Shown here: piece by piece, positions 1 through 8,620 of the stretch
How the letters are laid out: the number at the start of each line of letters is the position of its first letter
Numbering within the stretch: position 1 is the first letter of the stretch
NCBI GenBank assembly: GCA_002842345.1
Contig: PHCU01000001.1
Coordinates: 1-64,000 of the forward strand
Direction: 5' to 3'
DNA length: 64,000 bases
Origin: Betaproteobacteria bacterium HGW-Betaproteobacteria-12
GTDB lineage: Bacteria; Pseudomonadota; Gammaproteobacteria; Burkholderiales; Rhodocyclaceae
The notes under the pieces: model-generated
The model's database searches: none
Told to the model about the DNA's origin: nothing
What the model saw: the letters and a program-made list of their open reading frames with translations, nothing else
Translations under genes and position numbers: made by a program

Positions 1-360
1 CTGGTGTTGAGCTTGCGCTCGCAGTTTTTCCACAGACGGCGGCACTTCTCGATCCAGGCGAATGAGCGCTCAACCACCCAACGCTGGGGCATGACGGTAA
101 AGGTGTGCAACTCGCTACGTTTGGCGATTTGAACCTCGGCCCCGAGCAGTTCCTCGACGGCTTGGGCAAATGGCTGACCGACATATCCACCATCGGCCAA
201 GAGGCGCTGAACGGCTTGCAAATCAGTCGCGCAACGGCCGAGAGCCAGCAATGCCCCCTTGCGATCTGTTACGTCGGCCGTCGTGACGGCGATGGCGTGG
301 GGCAAGCCTTGGGTATCCACCGCAATGTGGCGTTTGATTCCCGATACTTTCTTGCCGGGA
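1..360 (-). pseudogene. IS5-family transposase fragment (C-terminal part)
   Basis: Minus-strand translation gives an uninterrupted DDE-transposase C-terminal portion: GKKVSGIKRHIAVDTQG, then LLADGGYVGQPF, then PQRWVVERSFAWIEK. The second Asp of the triad (ADGGY) and the Glu (ERSFAW) are present, as in the IS5 superfamily (IS427/IS1031-like groups). The N-terminal part is missing: homology stops near position 360, where an IS256-like end begins. The C-terminus runs off the window. It is not in the ORF track because it has no start codon. Family level is secure; subgroup is a guess. Confidence 0.8.
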
Positions 361-830
361 GCCTGTCAGAAATTTTGTGTGTGAGGCATAACATGTCGCC
401 AAGGAGCATGTATGCCAAGCAAGACGAGCAAGAAGAAACCGGCAGCGGCGCTGCCCAGCATTCCCAAGGAACTCATTGATCAGATGGTCAGTGGCCCGAT
501 GGACGCCGAGGCGGTGAACGCCGCCTCGATGGCGTTCAAGAAAGCGCTGATCGAACGCATCCTGGGGGCCGAACTCAGCCATCATCTGGGTTACCTGCCC
601 GGTGCCGAGAAACCCGGCGAGATCGGCAACCCCCGCAACGGCGCGACCAGCAAGACCGTGCTGACTGAAGACGGGCCGCTGCGCATCGACATCCCGCTGG
701 ACCGCCAGGGCAGCTTCGAACCCCTACTCATTCCCAAGCACGAGCGCCGCTTCACCGGTTTCGACGACAAGATCGTGGCCATGTACGCCAGGTGGCATCA
801 GCGAAGCTTGTCCTGCGGGGGCTGGCCGCT
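361..830. mobile_element. IS256-like insertion remnant inside the IS5 copy
   Basis: The sequence from 361 (gcctgtcagaaattttgtgtg) looks like the outer end of an IS256-family element and abuts the broken IS5 gene. The transposase starts about 50 bp inside. IS256 coding homology ends near 792, and about 40 bp later the AraC gene begins, so the right end is gone. The arrangement implies insertion of an IS256-type element into an IS5-type element, followed by deletion up to the AraC gene. No target duplication can be checked because the other end is missing. Confidence 0.6.
412..792 (+). pseudogene. IS256-family transposase, N-terminal fragment
   Basis: About 127 residues match the N-terminus of IS256-family (transposase_mut) enzymes: a Lys-rich start, LIERILGAELSHHLGY, GNPRNGATSKTVLT, and HERRFTGFDDKIVAMYAR. 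The family normally continues with an R-G-M-T-type segment and the DDE catalytic domain, giving about 400 residues. Here it changes abruptly to unrelated sequence after MYAR, and the ORF closes at 909 inside the AraC gene on the other strand. All catalytic residues are lost, so it is inactive. Confidence 0.85.
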
Positions 831-831
831 C

Positions 832-1755
832 TTAATGGCTGTGTCGGTCTCTTGTCCAGGTGGATTCCCGCATCCGCTTGATATCTCGATTCGGGGGTTC
901 ACCGAATAGTCGGCTGTACTCCCGGCTGAACTGGGATGCGCTCTCATACCCGACACGCGTCGCCGCACTCCCTGCGTCCAGATTCTCATTGAGCATCAAC
1001 TGCCGGGCATCCAGCAGGCGCAGGTTCTTCAGGTACTGCAAGGGGCTCACGCCGACTACGGCACGAAAATGCTGCCGGAAGCTTGACGGACTCATGTGGG
1101 CTTTGGCCGCAAGATCATCCATCAGCACGTTCTCCGTGTAGTGCTGTTTCAGCCATGTCACCACCTTGGCAATTTGCTGGTTCGGCGAGCCGATCGCAAC
1201 GAGGCGGCGCAGGTTGGGGCCATGTCCTCCATTCAGCAGGCGGATGACGATCTCCTGCTGGATCAGGGGCGCGAGGAGGGGTATCAGCGACGGTTCGGCC
1301 AGCAGCCGGAGCAACCGGGTCAGCGCATCCTGCAGGCCAGCGTCCAGCGCCATGAGGGATATTCCCTGCATCGTGGAAGCGTGGAGTGGCGTCGCGAACT
1401 CCATTTCCGCCGCCAGCTGGGCGATGAGTCGCGCATCGAGTTCCAGCCACATCCCGAGGAAAGGTTCTGCAGCGCTGGCGCAAGTGACGTAGGCCACCAC
1501 GGGCATGTCCACGGTCGTGATAAGCGACTGTCCAGCCCCGTAGTCGAAGATCTCGTCGCCCCGTGTGATCCGCTTGCGGCCTTGCACGATCAGCACAAGG
1601 CCCAGGCCATAGATGCAAGGCTTCGGATCGGTGGTGGAACTGCAACGACGGAGCTTCAGTGCAGGAATCGGGGTGTCGTAGTCTCCGTCAGTTTGTGCAA
1701 TCTTGTCGATCAGGCTGACAAGCTCTCCGATGTCGGATCTTGCTGTAGAGATCAT
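832..1755 (-). CDS. AraC-family transcriptional regulator
   Basis: A 307-residue regulator. Residues about 20-180 form the AraC_N-type (PF06719-like) sensor half (GLGLVLIVQGRKRITRG). Residues about 195-295 carry the two-HTH AraC DNA-binding domain (MDDLAAKAHMSPSSFRQHFRAVVG, then SQFSREYSRLFGEPP). Length and domain order are normal, so it is intact although it sits 40 bp from IS debris. It is divergent from the OYE-type reductase across a 217-bp gap and most likely controls that gene. The effector is unknown. Confidence 0.88.
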   Translation of the reverse strand: MISTARSDIGELVSLIDKIAQTDGDYDTPIPALKLRRCSSTTDPKPCIYGLGLVLIVQGRKRITRGDEIFDYGAGQSLITTVDMPVVAYVTCASAAEPFLGMWLELDARLIAQLAAEMEFATPLHASTMQGISLMALDAGLQDALTRLLRLLAEPSLIPLLAPLIQQEIVIRLLNGGHGPNLRRLVAIGSPNQQIAKVVTWLKQHYTENVLMDDLAAKAHMSPSSFRQHFRAVVGVSPLQYLKNLRLLDARQLMLNENLDAGSAATRVGYESASQFSREYSRLFGEPPNRDIKRMRESTWTRDRHSH

Positions 1756-1972
1756 TGAATACCCCCATTAAATTCGGTGTTTGCCTTCATTTTTCGTGCT
1801 TGAAGCTTAGCACTGGCGCAAGCGGATCAAACGGCTCGTTGATCGCGCCTTGTCATATCAGGCAAAAAACGCGACGGTTTTGGCAAACGACTCCAGTGCC
1901 TTCCGGGCCACACTGCGTGGCATCGGATCGCATCCGACCGGGCTCACTTTTCACCAACGGAGATTCAGTTCA

Positions 1973-3127
1973 ATGACCCAAACCAGTTCGAGGCTGTTTC
2001 AGCCCTTTGCATTCAAGAACGGCCTGACCTTGCGCAACCGCGCCGTGATGGCGCCGATGACGACGTGGTCGGCCAATCCGGATGGCAGCATTTCAGACCA
2101 GGAAGTGGCCTACTATCGCGCTCGCGTCCGTGGTGTCGGCATGGTGGTGACTGGCTGCACGCATGTGACGCCGGACGGCATCGGCTTCACCGACGAGTTT
2201 GCCAGCCATGACGATCGCTTCATTCCCAGCCTGCGTCGCCTTTCGGACGCGGCCAGGAGCGGCGGTGCGCCAGCCATCCTGCAGATTTTCCACGCCGGCA
2301 ACAAAGCCTTGCCACACCTCGTGCCGGATAGTCGTGTAGTCAGTGCCAGTGCGCTAAAGGTGCCGCCCAGCCCGTTCAATACTGCCGAAGTGACCAGTCA
2401 CGCCCTTACCGGGGTAGAAATTGAGGAGATCATCAAGGCTTTCGGCGAAGCCACTCGTCGCGCTATCGAGGCGGGCTTCGACGGTGTCGAGCTGCATGGC
2501 GCTCATGGCTTTCTCATCCAGAACTTCTTCTCGCCTCTGTTCAACCAGCGCGACGATGAATGGGGCGGCTCTCTCGAAAAGCGCATGCGCTTCCCGCTGG
2601 CCGTGGTGCGTGAAGCACAGCGGGTAATCGCCGAACACGCCAAGCGGCCTTTCCTGCTTGGCTACCGCATATCACCGGAAGAGTCTGACGAGGGGGCGCT
2701 GCGTATTGGTGATAGCTACGTGCTGATTGATCGGCTGATTGAAGCCGGCGTCGATTACCTTCATGCGTCGCTCTTTGACATTCCAAATGCCAGACCTGTG
2801 GGCTATAAGGGAGAGCGAACAACAGCTGAGTTGATCGTCGAGCACGTTTCCGACCGCGTCCCGCTGATTGCGGCGGGTCTTGTCAGGACGCCAGCAGGCT
2901 CCGAACAGGCCCTGCGCACCGGCCTGTCTCTGGTTGCAATCGGGCAGGGCCTGGTGATGAACCCGACATGGGTCGAACTCGCAGGCGAGGGCCGGGAAAC
3001 AGAGATTGCCACCGTACTCGATTCCGACCGCGTGCCGCAACTGGCGATCCCCGATAAGTTGTGGGGCGTAATTCAGGCGGCGAAGGGTTGGTTTCCACTC
3101 GTTGAGGCAACACCGCCTGCCGCTTGA
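1973..3127 (+). CDS. Old-yellow-enzyme family NADH:flavin oxidoreductase
   Basis: FMN-dependent TIM-barrel ene-reductase of 384 residues. Family marks are RNRAVMAPMTTW near the N-terminus, the substrate-site HGAHGFLIQNFFSPLFNQR, and DEWGGSLEKRMRFPL. The ATG at 1973 is chosen over the track start (1850) because GGAG lies just upstream and the family begins at SSRLFQPF; the 41 extra residues look non-coding. Such enzymes reduce activated C=C bonds of enones or enoyl compounds. It is transcribed alone, divergent from the AraC gene, and carries none of the 14-bp operator found later. Confidence 0.88.
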   Translation: MTQTSSRLFQPFAFKNGLTLRNRAVMAPMTTWSANPDGSISDQEVAYYRARVRGVGMVVTGCTHVTPDGIGFTDEFASHDDRFIPSLRRLSDAARSGGAPAILQIFHAGNKALPHLVPDSRVVSASALKVPPSPFNTAEVTSHALTGVEIEEIIKAFGEATRRAIEAGFDGVELHGAHGFLIQNFFSPLFNQRDDEWGGSLEKRMRFPLAVVREAQRVIAEHAKRPFLLGYRISPEESDEGALRIGDSYVLIDRLIEAGVDYLHASLFDIPNARPVGYKGERTTAELIVEHVSDRVPLIAAGLVRTPAGSEQALRTGLSLVAIGQGLVMNPTWVELAGEGRETEIATVLDSDRVPQLAIPDKLWGVIQAAKGWFPLVEATPPAA

Positions 3128-3150
3128 TGATTCCTGGATGCAACTGGACC

Positions 3151-3226
3151 CTCAGTCAGCCTACTTCCCACTACCTGTGGTCCATTTTTCAACGCCCGAC
3201 CTCGGTAGTTGGTCGGGCTGACTGAG
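3151..3226. terminator. Stem-loop terminator region between convergent genes
   Basis: Between the convergent OYE and enoyl-CoA hydratase genes, GCCCGACC (3194-3201) pairs with GGTCGGGC (3211-3218) around a 9-nt loop. A second 11-bp pair, CTCAGTCAGCC (3151-3161) with GGCTGACTGAG (3216-3226), overlaps the right arm, so two folds are mutually exclusive. There is no convincing U-run on either strand. The position fits a bidirectional terminator. Confidence 0.5.
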
Positions 3227-3336
3227 TTCTTCGGGTACCGTAATCGAGTGGGTCCGCCACGCAACAGTTAGATAAGCGGACGTTCAGGAACGTTTGAGCT
3301 TGGGGAGTTCAGTGCTCTCGGAACTGACCAGCTCGC

Positions 3337-4113
3337 TCATTGATTCTTGAATACAGGTGGACGTTTATTCAGAAACGCATTCATCCCCTCTTTATTGTCA
3401 TCAAGGGCGAAGATTGAATGAAAGCTACGTCGCTCAAACAGAATTCCCTCGTTGAGGCTGCTTTCAAACGACCTGTTAATCGACTCCTTGATCATCATCG
3501 CCACCGGCAATGAGAACTGCGCTATGGACTGCGCTGCCTTCAGCGTTTCACTAAGCAGTTCCGAAGCAGGATAGATACGAGCTACCAGGCCTGCACGCTC
3601 CGCTTCGTCAGCATCAATTAAGCGCCCGGAAAGGCACATGTCCATCGCCTTGGCTTTGCTGATGGCACGGGGCAGGCGTTGTGTTCCTCCCGCCCCTGGC
3701 ATCGTCCCCAGCTTGATTTCTGGCTGACCGAACTTTGCGGAATCTGCGGCAAATATCATGTCGCACATCATGGCAAGTTCGCAGCCTCCGCCGAGCGCAA
3801 AACCCGCGACGGCAGCAATCACGGGTTTGCGACACGTCTTGATCCGCTCCCAGTTTCGCGTGATGTAGTCCGCTTTGTAGGCATCCATGAAACCGAGGCC
3901 GCTCATGGCCCCAATATCGGCGCCCGCCGCAAACGCCTTGTCGGATCCGGTAATCACGATGCAACCAATACGCTCATCGCTCTCAAAACCGTCAAGCGCA
4001 CTGGATAACTCATCAACGAGCTGATCGTTCAGAGCATTGAGTTGTTTGGGACGATTCAATGTGATCAGCCCGACCCTGCCATGGGTTTCCGTAATGATGT
4101 TTTCAAAACTCAT
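3337..4113 (-). CDS. Enoyl-CoA hydratase (crotonase family)
   Basis: A 258-residue crotonase. The oxyanion-hole segment AGFALGGGCELAM and both catalytic glutamates (CEL and GQPEIKLGTMPGAGGTQRL) are present, so hydration of trans-2-enoyl-CoA is the expected reaction. It is the last gene of the minus-strand run that starts with the TRAP binding protein at 11745 and lies 12 bp after the thiolase. With that thiolase and the SDR it completes a beta-oxidation set for the acid imported by the TRAP system. Acyl specificity cannot be read from sequence. Confidence 0.92.
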   Translation of the reverse strand: MSFENIITETHGRVGLITLNRPKQLNALNDQLVDELSSALDGFESDERIGCIVITGSDKAFAAGADIGAMSGLGFMDAYKADYITRNWERIKTCRKPVIAAVAGFALGGGCELAMMCDMIFAADSAKFGQPEIKLGTMPGAGGTQRLPRAISKAKAMDMCLSGRLIDADEAERAGLVARIYPASELLSETLKAAQSIAQFSLPVAMMIKESINRSFESSLNEGILFERRSFHSIFALDDNKEGMNAFLNKRPPVFKNQ

Positions 4114-4125
4114 TGGAACCTCGAC

Positions 4126-5319
4126 TCAAAGCATTTCAAGTGCGAGCGCCGTGGCTTCGCCGCCACCGATGCACAGCGAGGCGACACCACGCTTCTTGCC
4201 ATACTTCTTCAGCGCGCCGAGCAGCGTGACGACGATGCGGGCGCCGGAGGCGCCAATCGGGTGGCCCAGCGCACAGGCACCACCGTGGATGTTGACCTTG
4301 GCCGGATCGAGCTTGAGGTCGTGCAGCGCCGCCATGGTGACCACGGCGAAGGCTTCGTTGATCTCGTACAGATCGACCGATTCCGCGCTCCAGCCGGTCT
4401 TGGCGAACAGCTTCTGCATGGCGCCGACCGGGGCCGACGGAAACAGCGCCGGCATGCCGGCATTGGTGGTGTGGCCGACGATGCGGGCGAGCGGCTGCAG
4501 GCCCAGCTTGTCGGCCTGCGAGGCGCGCATCAGCACCAGCGCGGCGGCGCCGTCGGAAATCGACGAGGAATTGGCGGCGGTGACGGAGCCATCCTTCTTG
4601 AAGGCCGGCTTTAGGGTCGGGATCTTGTCCACATTGACGGCGAACGGGCCTTCGTCCTTGTCGATGACGACATCGCCCTTCCTGCCGGCGACGGTGACGG
4701 GGGCGATTTCCCAGGCGAAGCTGCCATTGTTGCTCGCTTCGATGGCGCGGGTAGTCGAGCGGACGGCGAATTCGTCCTGGGCTTCACGGGTGAAGCCGTA
4801 GGAGGAAGCGCACTCTTCGGCAAAGGTCCCCATCAGGCGGCCACGGGTTTCCTTGCCGTAGGCGTCTTCCAGGCCGTCGAGGAACATGTGGTCGAGGATC
4901 TGACCATGGCCGAGGCGGTAGCCGCCACGGGCCTTGGGCAGCAGGTAGGGAGCGTTGGTCATCGACTCCATGCCGCCGACTACGGCGACGCCGTAGGAGC
5001 CGGCGAGGATGCCGTCGTGGCCGAGCATGGTGGCCTTCATCGCCGAACCGCAGACCTTGTGGATGGTCGCGCAGCCGGCGGTGATCGGCAGGCCGGCCTG
5101 CAGCGCGGCCTGGCGGGCCGGGGCCTGACCCTGACCGGCTTGCAGCACGCAGCCCAGCAGCACTTCGTCGACCAGATTGGCATCGATGGCGGCGCGCTCG
5201 ATGGCGGCCTTGATGGCGACGGCGCCGAGATTGGCGGCGGTCAGGCTGGAAAAGCCACCCTGGAACGAGCCCATGGCGGTGCGGGCGGCGGAAACGATAA
5301 CGATCGGGTCTTGGGACAT
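4126..5319 (-). CDS. Acetyl-CoA C-acyltransferase (thiolase II type)
   Basis: A 397-residue thiolase. The nucleophilic Cys is in TIHKVCGSAMKA, the His in NEAFAVV/GHPIGASG context, and the second Cys in SLCIGGGEATA. The start at 5319 is chosen because AGGAGA lies upstream and MSQDPIVIVSAARTAMG is the standard N-terminus; the 22 extra residues in the track overlap the neighbouring SDR gene. It cleaves 3-oxoacyl-CoA to acetyl-CoA plus a shortened acyl-CoA and is tightly packed with the SDR and hydratase genes. Confidence 0.93.
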   Translation of the reverse strand: MSQDPIVIVSAARTAMGSFQGGFSSLTAANLGAVAIKAAIERAAIDANLVDEVLLGCVLQAGQGQAPARQAALQAGLPITAGCATIHKVCGSAMKATMLGHDGILAGSYGVAVVGGMESMTNAPYLLPKARGGYRLGHGQILDHMFLDGLEDAYGKETRGRLMGTFAEECASSYGFTREAQDEFAVRSTTRAIEASNNGSFAWEIAPVTVAGRKGDVVIDKDEGPFAVNVDKIPTLKPAFKKDGSVTAANSSSISDGAAALVLMRASQADKLGLQPLARIVGHTTNAGMPALFPSAPVGAMQKLFAKTGWSAESVDLYEINEAFAVVTMAALHDLKLDPAKVNIHGGACALGHPIGASGARIVVTLLGALKKYGKKRGVASLCIGGGEATALALEML

Positions 5320-5335
5320 TTCTGTTCTCCTGAAA

Positions 5336-6100
5336 TTACTTGGCCGCCATGCGGATCGCGCCATCCATGCGGATGACTTCACCGTTGAGGTATTGATTAC
5401 TGAAAATGTGCTCGACCAGCGCGGCGTATTCGGCTGGCTTGCCCATGCGTGACGGGAAAGGAACCATCTTGCCGAGCGCCTCCTGAACTTCCGGCGGCAT
5501 GCCCATCAGCATCGGGGTTTCCATGATGCCGGGGGCGATGGTCATGACACGGATGCCGGTGCGGGCGAGTTCGCGGGCGATCGGCAGGGTCATGGCGACC
5601 ACGCCGCCCTTGGATGCGGCGTAGGCAGCCTGGCCGAGCTGGCCGTCGAAGGCTGCGACCGAGGCGGTGCTGACGATGACGCCGCGCTCGCCGGTATCGT
5701 CCGCTTCGCTGGCGCTCATGATTTCAGCGGCCAGACGGATCATGTTGAAGCTGCCGACGAGGTTGATGGTGATGGTGCGGGCGAAGCTTTCCAGTTTGTG
5801 AGCGCCTTCCTTGCCAACCACCTTTTCAGCCGGCGCAACGCCCGCGCAATTCACGAGGCCGCGCAACTGCCCCATCGACTGGGCGATGGCGAAGGCGTTG
5901 CGGGCACTGTCGTCACTGGTGACATCGGTCTGCACGAAGCGGGTATTAGCGCCCAACTCGGCCTCGATCCGGGCTCCGGCCTCGGGATTAACGTCGGCCA
6001 GCACGACTTTGCCACCCCGCTCGACGATCATCCTGGCGGTGCCGGCGCCCAGTCCGGAGGCGCCGCCAGTCACCACGAAAACGTTGTTTTCAATTTTCAT
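5336..6100 (-). CDS. SDR, 3-hydroxyacyl-CoA dehydrogenase type-2-like
   Basis: Short-chain dehydrogenase of 254 residues with TGGASGLG (NAD site), LVNCAGVAP, and the catalytic [11 protein letters not shown]...YAASKGG set. The acidic residue in VLADVN after the second strand favours NAD+. The sequence resembles the HSD17B10-like 3-hydroxyacyl-CoA dehydrogenases, which oxidise 3-hydroxyacyl-CoA, including branched substrates. Its position between acyl-CoA ligase and thiolase fits that role. An alcohol dehydrogenase on a free ring alcohol is an alternative. Confidence 0.88.
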   Translation of the reverse strand: MKIENNVFVVTGGASGLGAGTARMIVERGGKVVLADVNPEAGARIEAELGANTRFVQTDVTSDDSARNAFAIAQSMGQLRGLVNCAGVAPAEKVVGKEGAHKLESFARTITINLVGSFNMIRLAAEIMSASEADDTGERGVIVSTASVAAFDGQLGQAAYAASKGGVVAMTLPIARELARTGIRVMTIAPGIMETPMLMGMPPEVQEALGKMVPFPSRMGKPAEYAALVEHIFSNQYLNGEVIRMDGAIRMAAK

Positions 6101-6118
6101 AAATCGATCTCCACTTGA

Positions 6119-7771
6119 TCAAACCGCAAGCTTGGTAATGGCTTCCTGACTCCCGGCCATTGCACGCAAGCGGAATTTTTGGATCTTGCCGGTTGCTGTT
6201 TTGGGCAACTCGACAAACACCACGCGGCGCGGGCACTTGAAATGCGCCAGGCTTCGACGACAGAAAGCGATGACATCGTCCTCGGAAATATTTGACGCAT
6301 CTGCCTTCAACTCGACAAATGCGCAGGGGGTTTCACCCCATTTCTCGTCAGGTTGAGCAACAACGGCGGCGTACAGGACACCAGGCATGCGATAGATGAC
6401 TTCCTCGACCTCGACGGAGGAGATGTTCTCGCCACCGGAAATGATGACGTCCTTGGAGCGATCGGTAATCTGCATATAGCCATCGGGATGGACAATCGCG
6501 ACATCTCCCGTATGGAACCAGCCGCCTTCGAAAGCCTTGGCAGTGGACGCGGGGTTCTTCAGATAGCCCATCATGACCGTATTGCCCCGGATCAGAATCT
6601 CGCCGGATGATTGAGCGTCCCTCGGGGTTGGTTCAAGCGTCACCGTATCGCCAACCATGAGATGCTCCAAAGCCGCTGCCCGTACCCCTTGGCGCGCTTT
6701 CAAACGCCCTTGCTGTTCGGCCGGCAACGCATCCCACTCGTCGTGCCAGGCACAACTGACCGGGGTGCCGGAGATTTCCGTAATCCCGAATACATGATCG
6801 ACATCGAATCCCATGGCGCCAACCGCCTCAAGTACGGCTGCCGGCGGTGGGGAACCTGCCGTCAGGACCCGTACCCGGCGCGGCAACGGCCGGCGTTCCG
6901 AAGCCGGGGTACTGGCAATACCGGACAGGATGATGGGCGCCGCGCAGAAGTGATCAACGCCATGCTCGAAGATCGCCGAGAAAACATTGGCCGCAGTGAC
7001 CTTGCGCAGGCAAACGTGCGTTCCGGCCGCCGCCGTGATAGCCCAGGTAAAACACCAGCCGTTGGCGTGGAACATGGGAAGCGTCCACAAATAAATCGGC
7101 GCACGCGGGAGCGGCCAGTTCGTCATTTGCAGCAGGCTCATCAGGTAGGTACCCCGATGGCTGGGCACGACCCCCTTCGGGTCGCCGGTGGTCCCGGATG
7201 TGTAGTTCAGGGCAATCGGTGACCATTCATCGGTCGGCCAATGGCCGGGGAATTGTGGATCGCCACTCGCCAACAACGACTCGTAGTCGGCTTCACCGAT
7301 CGAAGGGCCATCCGGGGCTTCATGATCGTTGATGTCGATGACTCGCGGTGGATTGGGTACCGCCAGTAGTGCCTTCTGAATAAGCGGCGCAAATTCCCGG
7401 TCCACCAGCAAAAGCTTGCATTCCCCATGACGCAGGATGAAGGCCACGCCTTCAGCATCCAGGCGGCAATTGATGGCATTCAGGACGGCACCCGACAGCG
7501 GAATACCAAAGTGCGCCTCCAGCATGGCAGGGGTGTTGGGCGCGATGATCGAGACCGTGTCGCCCGGAAGGATGCCCAGCTTGGTCAGCGCCGAAGCCAG
7601 GCGATAACAACGATCCCGCGTTTCTGCCCAGGATTGCTTGAGGGAGCCGTGAACGACGGCGGTGCGGCGCGGATAGACCTCTGCCGCACGATCGAGAAAC
7701 CCCAGCGGGGTCATTGGCACGAAATTGGCCGGAGTCTTCTCCAGGCCTTGAGAATAAGCATTTGCGCTCAT
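6119..7771 (-). CDS. Acyl-CoA synthetase (ANL superfamily, fatty-acyl type)
   Basis: A 550-residue AMP-forming ligase. The P-loop is LNYTSGTTGDPKGV, the A5 motif VFGITEISG, the A7 motif GWFHTGDVAIVHPDGYMQITDRSKD, and the catalytic Lys is in PKTATGKIQK. MPMFHANGW-type sequence (LPMFHANGWCF) is typical of medium/short-chain or aromatic ligases close to DMSP/fatty-acid ligase groups. It would activate the carboxylic acid taken up by the TRAP system. It is 14 bp from the nitroreductase gene and 18 bp before the SDR, so clearly operonic. Confidence 0.92.
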   Translation of the reverse strand: MSANAYSQGLEKTPANFVPMTPLGFLDRAAEVYPRRTAVVHGSLKQSWAETRDRCYRLASALTKLGILPGDTVSIIAPNTPAMLEAHFGIPLSGAVLNAINCRLDAEGVAFILRHGECKLLLVDREFAPLIQKALLAVPNPPRVIDINDHEAPDGPSIGEADYESLLASGDPQFPGHWPTDEWSPIALNYTSGTTGDPKGVVPSHRGTYLMSLLQMTNWPLPRAPIYLWTLPMFHANGWCFTWAITAAAGTHVCLRKVTAANVFSAIFEHGVDHFCAAPIILSGIASTPASERRPLPRRVRVLTAGSPPPAAVLEAVGAMGFDVDHVFGITEISGTPVSCAWHDEWDALPAEQQGRLKARQGVRAAALEHLMVGDTVTLEPTPRDAQSSGEILIRGNTVMMGYLKNPASTAKAFEGGWFHTGDVAIVHPDGYMQITDRSKDVIISGGENISSVEVEEVIYRMPGVLYAAVVAQPDEKWGETPCAFVELKADASNISEDDVIAFCRRSLAHFKCPRRVVFVELPKTATGKIQKFRLRAMAGSQEAITKLAV

Positions 7772-7785
7772 GGTTTTGTCTCCTT

Positions 7786-8514
7786 TTATCGATCGTGATA
7801 GGTGGTGAAATCGACAACTGGAATGCGATCAGAGACCAGGCTGTTTTCGATACAGGTGTGATCGGCATACCCCAGGCTCATGCCGCAGACGAACATCTGG
7901 CTGTCGGGAATGGCGAGTTCGCGGGCAATGACCTTATGAAAGGCATTGAATGCAGCCTGGGGGCAGGTATCGAGTCCGCGACCACGGGCTGCGACCATGA
8001 TGCTTTGCAGGAACATGCCGTAATCAATCAGACTGCCTCGCCCCATGCCACGGTCGATGGTGAACATCAGGCCGACCGGCGCCCCGAAGAATGTGTAGTT
8101 CCTGCCGTGCTGGGCATGCATACGAACCTTGTCGGACTTTTCAATGCCCAGCAGGCTGTACAGATCCCAGCCCACTTTGCGCCGCCGGTCGATGAACGGG
8201 GAGACCCACTTTTGCGGGTAGTAGTCGTATGGCTCTTCCTGCTCAGCCATCAGGGACGGGTCGTTGAAGACGTGAAGAATGGCGTTGCTCAGCCTGTCTT
8301 TGGCCGCGCCGGTCACCACATGAACCTGCCAGGGCTGGGTATTCACGCCGGAGGCGCAGTAGCGCGCCACATTCAAAATCGCTTCGACTTCGCTCATGTC
8401 GACAGCGTTGGGGAGAAAGGCGCGTATTGAGCGACGCGAAGCCAGCGCCCAATCGACCGACTCTCGCAGCGCGTCAGTGGGGATATTTTCAGGAGGGGTA
8501 ACTCGTTTATTCAT
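7786..8514 (-). CDS. Nitroreductase-family flavoprotein
   Basis: A 242-residue member of the NfsA/FRP-like fold, with ASRRSIRAFLP (FMN phosphate site), CASGVNTQPWQVHVVTG, and a C-terminal GMSLGYAD segment. The track start (8532) is a TTG; the ATG six codons in (8514) gives the usual MNKRVTPP-type start and is preferred. The family reduces nitro groups, quinones or conjugated C=C bonds with NAD(P)H. Inside an acyl-CoA degradation operon, reduction of an unsaturated ring or enone intermediate is plausible but unproven. Confidence 0.85.
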   Translation of the reverse strand: MNKRVTPPENIPTDALRESVDWALASRRSIRAFLPNAVDMSEVEAILNVARYCASGVNTQPWQVHVVTGAAKDRLSNAILHVFNDPSLMAEQEEPYDYYPQKWVSPFIDRRRKVGWDLYSLLGIEKSDKVRMHAQHGRNYTFFGAPVGLMFTIDRGMGRGSLIDYGMFLQSIMVAARGRGLDTCPQAAFNAFHKVIARELAIPDSQMFVCGMSLGYADHTCIENSLVSDRIPVVDFTTYHDR

Positions 8515-8620
8515 TTGGCTAATCTCAAACAATGTCGCTGATTTACGGAGATGGCGAAGGGGTAAATCGTTCCCCTCGCCGCCCTGACTGGAGTGTCTGT
8601 AATGCGTTAGGAAAGACCGG

